Source: a virus
Direction: 5' to 3' (one strand)
DNA: 64,000 bases
Virus record (IMG/VR): IMGVR_UViG_3300044819_000016
Location: 1 to 64,000 of that record
Positions 16,055 to 25,431 of this stretch are shown piece after piece. Within the stretch, counting starts at the first letter, position 1; every line of letters starts with the position of its first letter. The notes beneath the pieces were generated by a model. It ran no database searches, was not told the origin of the DNA, and was given only the letters and a program-made list of their open reading frames with translations. The position numbers were made by a program, and so were the translations under genes.

Positions 16055-16711
16055 TTGACAGTCACCCTGGCTCAGATTCGCGGACAGGCCCAGGACATCT
16101 GCGACTTCGTGAACAACCCGCAGGTAGGGACCCCGACCTGGACCCAGTGGACGAACGACGGCATCGAGAAGCTGTACCGCATCGTCATCAAGCTCTCGAC
16201 CGGCGCATTCGAGACGTCGGCTGACGTGACCCTCTCCTCCGCGACGAACCTGATTCCGAAGCCTGCTGGGTTTCGACGTCTCCTCGGCTTGACCCTGGAT
16301 CCGACGTCCCCGGGCATGCGCCGCAGCCTTCCGAAATACAACAAGGGGAACCGCGACGCCTACGGGACGCTCGGCCCCCGCCGATACCGCGTCCTCGGCG
16401 ACTCGATCTCCGTCGAGCCCTTCCAGCTCGCCGCCGGCAACTACCGGATCTATTACGTCGCCGGCCCGAACAAACTCGTCGCCGACAGCGACACCATGGA
16501 TCCCGTCCTCGCCGACTACGTTGACTACGTCGTGACCTGGATGTGCATCAAGGCGCTCGGCAAGGAAGAGAGCGACAATCGCGATCTGTACGTCGAGCTT
16601 GCGAAGATCGAACAGGACGTGATGGAAGCCTTCGCGATGATCGACGGCGACGATTCCGACACCATCGTCGATGACGACGACCGCGGGCCAAGCGTCTGGA
16701 CTGTGCCGTAG
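16055..16711 (+). CDS. Head-to-tail adaptor (tail-tubular-A-like) protein
   Basis: 218 residues from TTG 16055, chosen because GGAGG lies just upstream at 16046-16050 and no ATG fits. The sequence (QIRGQAQDICDFVNNPQVGTPTWTQWTNDGIEKLYRIVIKLS) and the later YRIYYVAGPNKL and DYVDYVVTWMCIKALGKEE resemble gp11/gp6-type adaptors that dock below the portal. Length fits. The C-terminus is acidic (GDDSDTIVDDDD). Assignment is by similarity of build and position; not certain. Confidence 0.6.
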   Translation: MTVTLAQIRGQAQDICDFVNNPQVGTPTWTQWTNDGIEKLYRIVIKLSTGAFETSADVTLSSATNLIPKPAGFRRLLGLTLDPTSPGMRRSLPKYNKGNRDAYGTLGPRRYRVLGDSISVEPFQLAAGNYRIYYVAGPNKLVADSDTMDPVLADYVDYVVTWMCIKALGKEESDNRDLYVELAKIEQDVMEAFAMIDGDDSDTIVDDDDRGPSVWTVP

Positions 16712-16774
16712 CATTTTTCCATTTGTCCGCTATCGTCATCGCCCAGTACGAAGGCGCCGCGGTCCCGTAGTCCC

Positions 16775-16792
16775 GATCCCCTTGGCCAGGGT
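16775..16792 (+). promoter_or_regulatory. Late-gene start motif, copy 3
   Basis: GATCCCCTTGGCCAGGGT ends directly at the ATG of the 8-codon leader frame at 16793. The GATC-to-ATG distance is again 18 nt; GATCCC replaces GATCGG. Confidence 0.5.
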
Positions 16793-16819
16793 ATGGCCAG
16801 CATCGGGGCTCGCGCGTAA
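16793..16819 (+). CDS. Eight-residue leader frame before the collagen-like fibre gene
   Basis: ATG 16793 reads MASIGARA and stops with TAA at 16817-16819. The very next base begins the ATG of the fibre gene (TAAATG). The late-gene motif precedes this leader, not the fibre gene, so ribosomes may enter here and re-start on the fibre. It may be a relic start. Confidence 0.35.
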   Translation: MASIGARA

Positions 16820-18037
16820 ATGGCTCGCAAGGGCATCTACAACCGCGTCCAGGTCCCAAACGACTCCGATCTGTCGCGAGTCCAGGACGCGATCGCGAAA
16901 GCCTTCAGCCAGCTCTCCGTCGACGACGATCTGGTCAAGGCCCCGATCACCCCGGTCGCTTCGACCGCGAAGCTGGCCAACGGCAGCACGATCATCGTGT
17001 TCACCGGGAACACGGCTCAGATCATCACGCTCCCGCTCGCCAACTCACAGGGACAGGGCGTCGGGCAGGTCGCAATCTTCTCGAACGAGTCGGCGGCCAC
17101 CACGACCCTCGCCGCGCCGGGCAGCAACACGATCAACGGGGCCACGACCCTCGGGGTAGCCCCAGGGACCACGGTCCTCGCCACGAGCGACGGGCGCTCG
17201 AAGTGGCTCGCCATCTCTGGCCCGGGCGGCACGGGCGGCGGCGTCGGCCCGACCGGACCACAGGGCAACCAGGGCCCTCCGGGGTTCGGCCAGGACGCCG
17301 ACGAGCCCGAGGGCCCTTGGCTGGTGCCTGGGCGAACCGGGAACACCGGGGCTACAGGGAACACCGGACCACAGGGCAACCAGGGCCCTCCGGGGTTCGG
17401 CCAGGACGCCGACGAGCCCGAGGGCCCTTGGCTGGTGCCTGGGCGAACCGGGAACACCGGACCACAGGGCAACCAGGGCCCTCCGGGGTTCGGCCAGGAC
17501 GCCGACGATCCCGAGTTCCCCATGATGATCCCGGGTCCCCAGGGGCTTGTGGGCCCGACCGGCCCCTCCGGCCCCATCGGACTCCAGGGGTTCGGCCTCC
17601 CGGGCCAGGACGGCGAGGACGGGGCGGACGCCATTCCGATCCCCGGGACGCCCGGCGCCCCCGGCCTGATGGGCCCCGCAGGGCCCCAGGGAGCGCAAGG
17701 GACGCCCGCGCAGGACCCGGACGACCCAGAGGCCCCAATGTTCATCCCCGGGCCTCCTGGCGCAAATGGCGCGCCCGGGGCCATCGGCCAGACCGGCCTC
17801 GGGGTCTACATCCCCTCCCCCGACCCGGACGAGCCCGAGGCCCCTTGGCCGGTTCCCGGGCCCATCGGGGCGGTTGGGCCGGTTGGGCCGGTTGGCCCCA
17901 TCGGCGGCCCTGGCCTGCCTGCCGCCGATCCTGACGAGCCCGAGATGCCTTGGCTGGTCCCAGGCCCCCAGGGCCCGGGCGGCGGCGGCACCGTGACCAT
18001 CGACCAGGTCAAGATGATCGTGGGTCTCCGCGGGTGA
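16820..18037 (+). CDS. Collagen-like fibre protein
   Basis: 405 residues from ATG 16820. An N-terminal domain of about 130 residues (possible virion attachment) is followed by Gly-X-Y collagen-like repeats to the end. These are broken at regular intervals by an acidic insert of the type GFGQDADEPEGPWLVPG, with variants DDPEFPMMIPG, DPDDPEAPMFIPG, PDPDEPEAPWPVPG and ADPDEPEMPWLVPG. Such repeats form trimeric stalks in phage fibres. At DNA level the first units are near-identical copies (17252, 17363, 17456). The stop overlaps the next gene by GTGA. Confidence 0.75.
   Translation: MARKGIYNRVQVPNDSDLSRVQDAIAKAFSQLSVDDDLVKAPITPVASTAKLANGSTIIVFTGNTAQIITLPLANSQGQGVGQVAIFSNESAATTTLAAPGSNTINGATTLGVAPGTTVLATSDGRSKWLAISGPGGTGGGVGPTGPQGNQGPPGFGQDADEPEGPWLVPGRTGNTGATGNTGPQGNQGPPGFGQDADEPEGPWLVPGRTGNTGPQGNQGPPGFGQDADDPEFPMMIPGPQGLVGPTGPSGPIGLQGFGLPGQDGEDGADAIPIPGTPGAPGLMGPAGPQGAQGTPAQDPDDPEAPMFIPGPPGANGAPGAIGQTGLGVYIPSPDPDEPEAPWPVPGPIGAVGPVGPVGPIGGPGLPAADPDEPEMPWLVPGPQGPGGGGTVTIDQVKMIVGLRG
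17252..17510 (+). repeat. Near-identical collagen-module repeats
   Basis: The stretch ACCGGACCACAGGGCAACC and what follows recurs at 17252, 17363 and 17456 (offsets 111 and 93 bp). The first two copies continue through the DADEPEGPWLVPG insert and GRTGNTG. The near identity indicates recent in-frame duplication of a fibre module. Confidence 0.8.
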
Positions 18038-19806
18038 TCGTCCTCAACACCACCTCGGACGTCATCCGGGTCATCACGGGCTCAGCCGCCGCCGTCGACG
18101 TCCATGTGACCTACGTGGACAACGTGGCGTCGGTGCCCTACCTCGCCGCTCGCCAGAACACCGCGATCTCGGTCGCGGCGACGACCACGATTCTGTCCTC
18201 CCCGGGAGCATCGACCCAGCGGCAGATCAAGGTCGTGACCATCGTCGCCAAGGGCGGCACGAACACCATCACGATCCAGTTCTTCGATGGGACGACGGCC
18301 TACCTGCTGTTCGGCAATGGCCTCGCGCTCGGGACTGGCGAGACCATCGAGTACGAGGACGTGACCGGCTGGCGGGTGTTCGACGTGAACGGCCAGATGA
18401 AACAGTCGAATTTCTCGCCTGTTCAGCTGACCGGGAACGTGATCGGTGGCCCGTCGTCCGGGACGGTGGCGACGACCGTTGTCTCCCTACCGAACGATAC
18501 GGAGTGTCTCGGCGACCTGTTGGTCGACGCCATCCCAGCCCCGGCGTCACCGGCGGCCAGCAAGCTTCGCAAATACTACGACTCGTCGACGTTGGCCCCG
18601 AATGCCAAGGACTCAGGCGGCAACGTCTTCGTCATGCCGGCGGCGCTCTCCGCGGCTCTGACATCGCAGTGGGTGACTTTCATCAGCTCGGACGGCCACC
18701 AGCACACCCTTCAGCCGTCGTTCTCAGACATCTTTGGCGTGGCAGCGAATTCTCAGATCCCGGCGTTCACTGGCGACGTCACGAAGCCGTCTGGATCGGG
18801 AACGACGACCCTGGTCAACATCCCGGATGGAACGACCCAGGCCGGCAACATCAACGCCACCCTCGTCGCTGGGTATGCCCCTGCCTCTGGTGTCAACCTC
18901 TACGCCGACTCTGGATTCGGAGGATTCGCCGTCTGGCCAGCTGGAGGCGCATCGTTCACGCAGATCACGGTCTCCATAAACCAGTTCGCCGCCGCTCACC
19001 AGTTCATGAACGGGTTCGGGAACAACAGCACATTCAACTTCGCGCAACCAGACTTCTCAGACCTCACCGGCACCGCGGCGCTCGCCCAACTTCCTGCCGT
19101 CCTGATCAATGTCCAGGTCCTGACGTCGGGCGTTGGCGCGACGTACACCCCGACCTCGGGGACAAAGGTACAGATCGTGGAAGGTGTCGGCGGCGGCGGC
19201 GGCGGCGGAGGCACATCAAGCACTGCCGGTGGCGCAGGCATTTCGATCTACGCCGGAGGCGGCGGAGGCGGCGGCGGCGGCTATTTTCGTCGGCGCTACA
19301 CGATCACGACAACCGGAACCTACACAATAGGCGCTGCTGGAAGTGCAGGCGCTGCTGGAGGCAACGGTGGCAACGGTGGCAACACGACATTCACAGACGG
19401 ATCGAATCTTTGCACGGGAAGTGGCGGCAGCGGCGGCGGCGGAATGGCGAGCGCCGCATTGATCACGGCTGGCGTAGCCAGTGGCGGCAACGGCGGAGGT
19501 TCGAGCGGCGGAAATGTGAATATCGGAGGACAGGGCGGCGGCGCCGGAGTCCGCCTTGGAGCTGGACTTGGCACTACATCAGGGACGCCGATCGGCGGAC
19601 ACAGTGGAGTCGGCGGGGCCTCCATCCTCGGAGGCAGTACGCAAGCTGCCATAAACGCAAACCTCTCCACCGTGAACATTGGGGGAACCACTGGATTCGG
19701 AGCCGGCTGCTCCGGCAATAGCCAGTGCTCAAATGTCAACACGGCATCGAGCACCGCCGCCGCCGCTGGTGGCGCGGGCGGAATCATCGTCTGGGAGTTC
19801 GCATGA
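18034..19806 (+). CDS. Fibre protein with glycine-rich adhesin-like C-terminus (copy A)
   Basis: 590 residues from GTG 18034. The first 110 residues (MIVLNTTSDVIRVITGSAAAVDVHVTYVDNV...) are closely related to the start of the next gene and probably form the shared virion-binding or trimer domain. A Ser/Thr/Ala-rich middle follows. From about residue 380 there are long Gly runs and a YFRRRYTITTTGTYTIGAAGSAG block typical of glycine-rich tips; in some T4-like adhesins such Gly-rich motifs pack as polyglycine helices. Receptor binding is inferred. Confidence 0.65.
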   Translation: MIVLNTTSDVIRVITGSAAAVDVHVTYVDNVASVPYLAARQNTAISVAATTTILSSPGASTQRQIKVVTIVAKGGTNTITIQFFDGTTAYLLFGNGLALGTGETIEYEDVTGWRVFDVNGQMKQSNFSPVQLTGNVIGGPSSGTVATTVVSLPNDTECLGDLLVDAIPAPASPAASKLRKYYDSSTLAPNAKDSGGNVFVMPAALSAALTSQWVTFISSDGHQHTLQPSFSDIFGVAANSQIPAFTGDVTKPSGSGTTTLVNIPDGTTQAGNINATLVAGYAPASGVNLYADSGFGGFAVWPAGGASFTQITVSINQFAAAHQFMNGFGNNSTFNFAQPDFSDLTGTAALAQLPAVLINVQVLTSGVGATYTPTSGTKVQIVEGVGGGGGGGGTSSTAGGAGISIYAGGGGGGGGGYFRRRYTITTTGTYTIGAAGSAGAAGGNGGNGGNTTFTDGSNLCTGSGGSGGGGMASAALITAGVASGGNGGGSSGGNVNIGGQGGGAGVRLGAGLGTTSGTPIGGHSGVGGASILGGSTQAAINANLSTVNIGGTTGFGAGCSGNSQCSNVNTASSTAAAAGGAGGIIVWEFA

Positions 19807-21464
19807 TCGTCCTCAACACCACGTCGGACATCGTCCAGATCACGACGACGACGGCGAACGCCATCGACGTACACGTCACCTACGTCGACAACGTCACCGC
19901 CGCTCCGTACACCTCGGCTCGCCAGAACACCGCGATCGCATCGTCCACGACGACCACCGTCCTCTCATCGCCTGCCGCGTCCACACAGCGCCAGTTGAAG
20001 GTCCTGACCGCCGTGGCGAAGGGCGGTGCGAACGCCGTCACGCCCAAGCTGTTTGACGGGACGACGACCTTCAACCTGTTCGGCAACGGAATTTCCCTCC
20101 TGCCGAATGAGACCCTCTCCTACGAGGACGCGCGCGGCTGGTTCGTGCTCGATGCCCTCGGCCAGGTAAAGCAGGTTGGCGCCACGGGCCCGACTGGCCC
20201 GACTGGCTCTCAGGGACTGACGGGGCCCGCTGGCTTCGCCTACGAGCCCGAGGAGCCGCAGGAGCCTCTCCTCCTGCGCGGGATCCAGGGCCCGGTCGGT
20301 GGCCAAGGTCCCCAGGGCGTGAACGGACCCCCGGGCGGGTTCGGCTCTGACGGCGACGACGGAGCCGACCCGATGATGATCCCGGGCGTCCAGGGATTGC
20401 AGGGTATCCAGGGGCCGACCGGAATCACCGGGTCCCAGGGCGCGCCAGGGTTCGCGGTCCCTGGTGCCGACCCAGAGGAGCCCGAGGCCCCGTGGGTGTT
20501 CGGCTCTGGGTTCACCCAACTGACTGGCCCGGTCACCGCTGGTCCAGGGGCTGGCCCCCAGCAAACGGCTATCTCCACGAACGCCGTGGCGCTGACGAAC
20601 CTCGCACAGATCGCGACGCTGACGCTCCTCGGGAACAACACGGGCGGCACGGCGAACGTTCTGGCGCTGACGGCGGCTCAGGTGAAGACGCTCCTGGCAA
20701 TCGCGTTCGGAGATGTCTCAGGGACGCTCGCCGCTACCCAGTTCCCGGCGCTCACTGGAGCTGTCACGTCTGTCGCGGGCGGCCTTGCGACGTCGGTTGG
20801 CACGATTCCAGGGCGGTACGTGGCAACCCAGGTGTTGACCTCTGGCACGACCTACACCCCGACAAACGGCACAGTGAACAAGCAGATCGTGAGGGGATGG
20901 GCCGGCGGCGGCGGCGGCGGCGGTGTGACGACGGTGGGCACGACGAACGCATTCGGCGGAGGCGGCGCGAGTGGGGGTTACTTCCAGCGCGTTTACAACA
21001 TCACGACCACTGGCACCTATGCCATCGGGGGCGGAGGGAGCGCGGGGGCGAACACCGGCGGCACCGGCGGCACCGGCGGCAACACCACATTCACGGACGG
21101 AACGACCCTCTGCACCGCCAATGGTGGCCACGGAGGCGTCGGTATGACAGCCGCGAACACGAACTTGGTTGCGCTTGGTGGGGCGGCTCCATCTGCGAGC
21201 ACCAACGGCAACGTCAATGGCACGGGCTCCCCGGGTGGCTACGGTTTCCGGCTTGTCGGCGCCGTCGCAGGCGATGGCGTCTCGGGCTTCGGGGCGAGTT
21301 CCGGGTTTGGCGGAGGCGGCACGGCGAAGAACGCCGGAGGCGCCGGGGCCAACGCGACGGGGTTCGCCTCCGGAGGGGGCGGCGCTGCGCAAGTAGCCAA
21401 TTCAGGGGCTGCGGTCGGCGGCACAGGCTCGGCAGGCATAATCATCGTGGACGAATTCACGTAA
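19803..21464 (+). CDS. Fibre protein with collagen-like middle and glycine-rich C-terminus (copy B)
   Basis: 553 residues from ATG 19803 (ATGA overlap). The N-terminal 110 residues and the Gly-rich C-terminal domain (GGYFQRVYNITTTGTYAIGGGGSAG, then NTTFTDGTTLC) match those of the preceding fibre. Between them lie collagen-like modules with acidic inserts like those of the 16820 fibre (YEPEEPQEPLLLRGIQG, DDGADPMMIPG, DPEEPEAPWVFG). The gene thus combines parts of both neighbours, pointing to module shuffling within the fibre cluster. Confidence 0.65.
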   Translation: MIVLNTTSDIVQITTTTANAIDVHVTYVDNVTAAPYTSARQNTAIASSTTTTVLSSPAASTQRQLKVLTAVAKGGANAVTPKLFDGTTTFNLFGNGISLLPNETLSYEDARGWFVLDALGQVKQVGATGPTGPTGSQGLTGPAGFAYEPEEPQEPLLLRGIQGPVGGQGPQGVNGPPGGFGSDGDDGADPMMIPGVQGLQGIQGPTGITGSQGAPGFAVPGADPEEPEAPWVFGSGFTQLTGPVTAGPGAGPQQTAISTNAVALTNLAQIATLTLLGNNTGGTANVLALTAAQVKTLLAIAFGDVSGTLAATQFPALTGAVTSVAGGLATSVGTIPGRYVATQVLTSGTTYTPTNGTVNKQIVRGWAGGGGGGGVTTVGTTNAFGGGGASGGYFQRVYNITTTGTYAIGGGGSAGANTGGTGGTGGNTTFTDGTTLCTANGGHGGVGMTAANTNLVALGGAAPSASTNGNVNGTGSPGGYGFRLVGAVAGDGVSGFGASSGFGGGGTAKNAGGAGANATGFASGGGGAAQVANSGAAVGGTGSAGIIIVDEFT

Positions 21465-21478
21465 GAACAGGAGACCCC

Positions 21479-21691
21479 ATGGACCCCACTGTCACGATCC
21501 CAATCACCGAGTATGAGACCCTGATCGCCATCGTCTCGCGCCTGCGCTCCCTCCGGAAGCTTGGGCTAAAACACCGCTTCAACGCCGAGGGCAATCCTGA
21601 GTCGTATCCCGACACCGAAACCACCCCCCTCCAGCACGCCCAGGTGAACCTCGATCAGGTCATCGAGGCGGCCATGAGAGCCGGGTTCTGA
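21479..21691 (+). CDS. Small protein after the fibre genes
   Basis: 70 residues from ATG 21479, with AGGAG at 21468-21472. Mixed composition (MDPTVTIPITEYETLIAIVSRLRSLRKLG, then acidic and polar, ending HAQVNLDQVIEAAMRAGF). No family recognised. It could be a fibre chaperone or a virion component, given its place. Confidence 0.55.
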   Translation: MDPTVTIPITEYETLIAIVSRLRSLRKLGLKHRFNAEGNPESYPDTETTPLQHAQVNLDQVIEAAMRAGF

Positions 21692-21707
21692 TCGGTCTGG
21701 CCAGGAC
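21690..21707 (+). promoter_or_regulatory. Late-gene start motif, copy 4
   Basis: GATCGGTCTGGCCAGGAC ends directly at ATG 21708, 18 nt from GATC to ATG. It overlaps the stop codon of the preceding gene. Confidence 0.6.
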
Positions 21708-22046
21708 ATGGCAACAGCAAAATCCCGACTCGTAGGCCCGACCCAGGTGGCCACCGGCCCCACGACCGTCTTGACGGCTGGTGCCCTTGAACAGTGTGTC
21801 ATTCAGATGATCATGGTCTCGAATCCGAGCGCCTCGGCCATCAACTTCTCGCTCTCGATCGGCGCCGACGCCGCCGCGACCCGGATCATCGGGACGAACG
21901 CGACGGTAGGCAATATCGCCGCGAACAGCGTCCAGCAGTTCTACGGGTCCTGGCCCGTCCAGCCGACTGAGATCGTGACCATCTCGGCGTCCACCGGCGC
22001 CGTCCTGGTCTGCGTGATCACCGGCGAGCGACGCACCCTCGGGTAA
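21708..22046 (+). CDS. Small beta-rich virion protein
   Basis: 112 residues from ATG 21708. Hydrophobic-polar alternation and many Thr/Val/Ala/Ile (TGPTTVLTAGALEQCVIQMIMVSNPSASAINFSLSIGADAA) suggest a beta-sandwich. The theme resembles the four paralogues at 38387-39971 in size and style, although I see no clear sequence match. Function unknown. Confidence 0.6.
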   Translation: MATAKSRLVGPTQVATGPTTVLTAGALEQCVIQMIMVSNPSASAINFSLSIGADAAATRIIGTNATVGNIAANSVQQFYGSWPVQPTEIVTISASTGAVLVCVITGERRTLG

Positions 22047-22060
22047 ACTAGGGGCCAATT

Positions 22061-22249
22061 GTGGACCCTCACGACTCCCATTCCTCGCCGCCGGGGAACT
22101 TCCAGCAGATCCTGGAGGTGTTCCCGGTGGCGACCCCGACCGGCCTCAATGATCTCGTCACGGCGTGCATCGGGGCGACGTTTGCCGACCAACTCCTCGC
22201 CGTCGAGGTCTACATGGGGGGCGCCGGACTGATGCCTCCGGTGTCGTAA
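22061..22249 (+). CDS. Small hypothetical protein
   Basis: 62 residues from GTG 22061. Starts DPHDSHSSPPGNFQQILEVFPVATPTGLNDLV, followed by a short hydrophobic region. It ends just before the large nozzle-like gene. No Shine-Dalgarno is obvious, so the start is uncertain. Confidence 0.4.
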   Translation: MDPHDSHSSPPGNFQQILEVFPVATPTGLNDLVTACIGATFADQLLAVEVYMGGAGLMPPVS

Positions 22250-22254
22250 GCCAG

Positions 22255-25200
22255 TTGGGGGCGGGCCTCACAAAGCAGCTGATCCCGCTGTTCGTTGGCG
22301 GCGGTGTCGACACCAAGACGGATCCCCGTCTCGTCGGAACCGCTTCGAACGCCGTCGGTACCTCGACGCCGAACGGGGCCCTCCTCCAACTCGACAACAT
22401 GTTCATGGCTCGCACCGGCGAGCTTCGGCTCCGGAGCGGGTTCAACAACTTCTCCGGGAGTGCCTACTCGTCTGGTGTCGGCGGATCCATCTACGGGATT
22501 TTCCCTGCCGGACAGGGAAAACTCGGCTGCTATTACCAGCAGTCAGGCGTTCGCCGTGGCGCCCAGTTTCACATAGGCGCCCTTCCGTGGGACTCGACCA
22601 GCCTTAGCTCCGTTTCGTCGGCCCTCAACCAGAACGGGATCATCGCTCCGCAAGGCGGAGTCTTCCCGATCGGACCTTCGAGCCCTGCTGACGTCAACGT
22701 TCGCGCCGTCGATTGCGCCTATGCCAACGGCTGGGTCATCTACGGCTGGCGGAACAACAACAACGACAATTTTTGGGCGGTCAACAAGCTGTCAGATGGG
22801 CTGTCACTCAATGGCGCGACGGTAGGATTCAGCCCACCATGGTCGGTCTCCACTGCGACGAACGCCAAAAGCACCGTCACCTCAGCCAACAATAAATACC
22901 TCGTCTATATCGCCCCGGAAGCCACGACCAACAAGGTCAAACTCCTGGTGACAGACGTGGTCGGGAATACCGTCTCCTCTGCCGTCGACGTCTCGACGTC
23001 GATCAGCGCCCCGATTGGCGGCGCGAACATCATCTGCGCGCGGGCCCGCGCCTCCGGCAGCAATTCCATCATCATCGCGTGGACGCTCGCTGCCGCGAAC
23101 AGCGTGAAGGTGATCGAGTTCGACTGCTCGACGCTCTCCATCGTCACCTCGAACACGGTCACGGCGGACGCCTCCCAGACCATAGGCTGGATCGGCGACC
23201 CAACCGGACAGACGAGCTACTACCTCGCAGCCGCCGGAGCGACAAGTGGCGTCGTCGTCCGCCAGATCAATTCATCGCTCGCGGTCACGTCGATCGTCAC
23301 CATTGACGCGACGGTTTCTGTCACCGTCGCGAACATCTGCGGGTACGTCACGGGCGCAAACTCCTATCGCTGTGTCTGGGATCGAATCGCATCCGGGACG
23401 CTCCCGGCTATCGGATGGAGCGACAGGATCATGTCCGGCACTGTGGCATCCGGTACGCTGACTCAAGCGGCGACCCAGTCAGGTCTTGGGTTCTCCATCG
23501 TCTCCGACGTCTTTGGGATCACGACAGCATCGGGCGACACGAATCAGTACATCGTCGCTGCGTTCACCTCTCCGACCCAGTCGACTTACGTTGTCCTGTG
23601 GATCGGGATGTCGACAGTCAACAACGACTCCGACCACGAATTCCGATTCGTCTCGTCCTTCTGCCAGGGAACCGCGAGCCAGGTCCGCCGCGGGACTGGT
23701 GCAAAAGCCTCGATCGCGATGATCAATGCGAATAGGAAAATGATCGTCCTGGAGCAGGTGACTCGGATTCCAGGCATCGGCGGGACCGGGGGGTATGCCT
23801 TCCAGCAGACGTCTGGACACCCGGTGAATTTCTTCGAGATCAATGGATATGCGAATGGCTTAGCCAACGTCCAGAACGGCCTTTACAATCCCGTCGAGAT
23901 TGGCGGCACGACGTATCTCCCGGGCGGCTTCATGATGCAGGGTACGTCCGGGGCAAATCTAATTGCCGCTCAGCACGTGGTTTCGCCGGAGCCTGTTCAG
24001 TCGCTTATCGTAAACTCTGGGTCCGGCAATCTAACGCCGTCGGCGACCTACCAATATTGCTACGTCTACGTGTTCACGAATGCCGACGGATCGATCATCC
24101 GCTCCGCGCCCTCCGTCCCTGTGAGCGTCTCAACCGGAGTCGCCGCCAACTGGACGGCCAACGGAAACCTGATCTGCGAACGTTGGAACGGTCAATTCCA
24201 GGGCGATGGGGTCGCTACGATCGAGGTATATCGCGCCGGTGGAACTGCCGGATCTGTCACTTTCAACAAGGTTCTCACGCTCCCGAATCCGTCTGGGAAT
24301 GACACGGTGAATTTCAATGACGCCGTCGCCGATACCGTCGCGGCAACGGGCGAGATTCTCTACACGACCGGCGGTGTCCTCGATAACCTGCCGGCTCCGC
24401 CATGCAAGCTGATGGTCGCTAACAACGGGCGTGGCTGGGTAGTCAATTCCGAGAACCCGACCGAGCTTTGGTTCTCGAAGCAGCGGAAGGTCGGCGAGGG
24501 GCTCTACTTCCATCCCCTTCTCCGCATCCTGATCACCGGCGACGGGTTCGGCGCGATCACTGGGCTATCCGCGATGGATGGCCGCGTGGTGGTCTTCAAG
24601 TCCAATGCGATCTACGTGATCTCGGGTGATGGCCCGGACGACACGGGGGCGGGCTCGTTCAACGTTCCCCAAGCCGTCAGTTTGTCGATGGGCTGCCAGA
24701 ACCCGGCGAGCATCGTCCTCTCGGACGCCGGGATCTTGTTCCAGAACGAACAGGGGATTTTTCTCCTCGATCGCGGCTTGAACCTGACGTATATCGGCTC
24801 CCCGGTTGAGGCGTACACGTTCGCCGAGTGGATCGTCGGTGCATCTCTCGTCGATGCCTACACCCAGGTCAGGTTTGTGACCCCGAGCGGACGCTGCCTC
24901 GTCTACGACTACTTCCAAAAGCGGTGGTACTCGTGGCTCCTCCGGTCGGACACCAACGGGGTCATCTCTCCGGTTGTCGGCTGCGCCCAGGTCCCCTACA
25001 GGAACTGGGTCTATGCGCTGGCGGACGGGTCGATCTTCGAGGAGACGCCCGGTATCTGGCAGGACGTCAACGTCATCACGACGGCCATAATCCCGGTCAT
25101 CCTGTTCCCCCAGGTCAACACCGGAGGGATCAATGGCTTCCAGCGCGTCTACTGCATGCAACTCGAAGGCGCCTACCTCGGGGATCACACGCTCCAGGTG

Positions 25201-25431
25201 TCGGCGGTCTACGACCTCGGGGCGAACACGGAGCCGACCAGGTCCCTGGCGATCACCAGCGGCCCGTTCCAGTACGAGGTGTTCTTCGCGAACCCGAAGT
25301 GCTCGACCATCCAGGTCCAGCTGACGTCGAACCACGCCGCCGGCTCCGGGGCGTTCATACTCACTGCGGCATCCCTCTGGGTCGGAGTGAAGCGCGGGAG
25401 CCAGTTCGCCGCGTCGAAGAGACTCGTCTGA
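22255..25431 (+). CDS. Tail nozzle (tail-tubular-B-like) protein
   Basis: About 1058 residues. I take TTG 22255 as start because the conserved-looking region begins with LIPLFVGGGVDTKTDPRLVG soon after; a GTG at 22165 would extend it into the preceding gene. The pattern 'large, beta-rich, starting with a statement of loci and gains of turns' (LLQLDNMFMARTGELRLRSGFNNFSG) resembles the large nozzle proteins of short-tailed phages. Later parts contain many beta strands and VVVFKSNAIYVISGDGPDDTG, DRGLNLTYIGSPVEAYTF. It would form the end of the tail tube. The assignment is by position, size and style. Confidence 0.55.
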   Translation: MGAGLTKQLIPLFVGGGVDTKTDPRLVGTASNAVGTSTPNGALLQLDNMFMARTGELRLRSGFNNFSGSAYSSGVGGSIYGIFPAGQGKLGCYYQQSGVRRGAQFHIGALPWDSTSLSSVSSALNQNGIIAPQGGVFPIGPSSPADVNVRAVDCAYANGWVIYGWRNNNNDNFWAVNKLSDGLSLNGATVGFSPPWSVSTATNAKSTVTSANNKYLVYIAPEATTNKVKLLVTDVVGNTVSSAVDVSTSISAPIGGANIICARARASGSNSIIIAWTLAAANSVKVIEFDCSTLSIVTSNTVTADASQTIGWIGDPTGQTSYYLAAAGATSGVVVRQINSSLAVTSIVTIDATVSVTVANICGYVTGANSYRCVWDRIASGTLPAIGWSDRIMSGTVASGTLTQAATQSGLGFSIVSDVFGITTASGDTNQYIVAAFTSPTQSTYVVLWIGMSTVNNDSDHEFRFVSSFCQGTASQVRRGTGAKASIAMINANRKMIVLEQVTRIPGIGGTGGYAFQQTSGHPVNFFEINGYANGLANVQNGLYNPVEIGGTTYLPGGFMMQGTSGANLIAAQHVVSPEPVQSLIVNSGSGNLTPSATYQYCYVYVFTNADGSIIRSAPSVPVSVSTGVAANWTANGNLICERWNGQFQGDGVATIEVYRAGGTAGSVTFNKVLTLPNPSGNDTVNFNDAVADTVAATGEILYTTGGVLDNLPAPPCKLMVANNGRGWVVNSENPTELWFSKQRKVGEGLYFHPLLRILITGDGFGAITGLSAMDGRVVVFKSNAIYVISGDGPDDTGAGSFNVPQAVSLSMGCQNPASIVLSDAGILFQNEQGIFLLDRGLNLTYIGSPVEAYTFAEWIVGASLVDAYTQVRFVTPSGRCLVYDYFQKRWYSWLLRSDTNGVISPVVGCAQVPYRNWVYALADGSIFEETPGIWQDVNVITTAIIPVILFPQVNTGGINGFQRVYCMQLEGAYLGDHTLQVSAVYDLGANTEPTRSLAITSGPFQYEVFFANPKCSTIQVQLTSNHAAGSGAFILTAASLWVGVKRGSQFAASKRLV

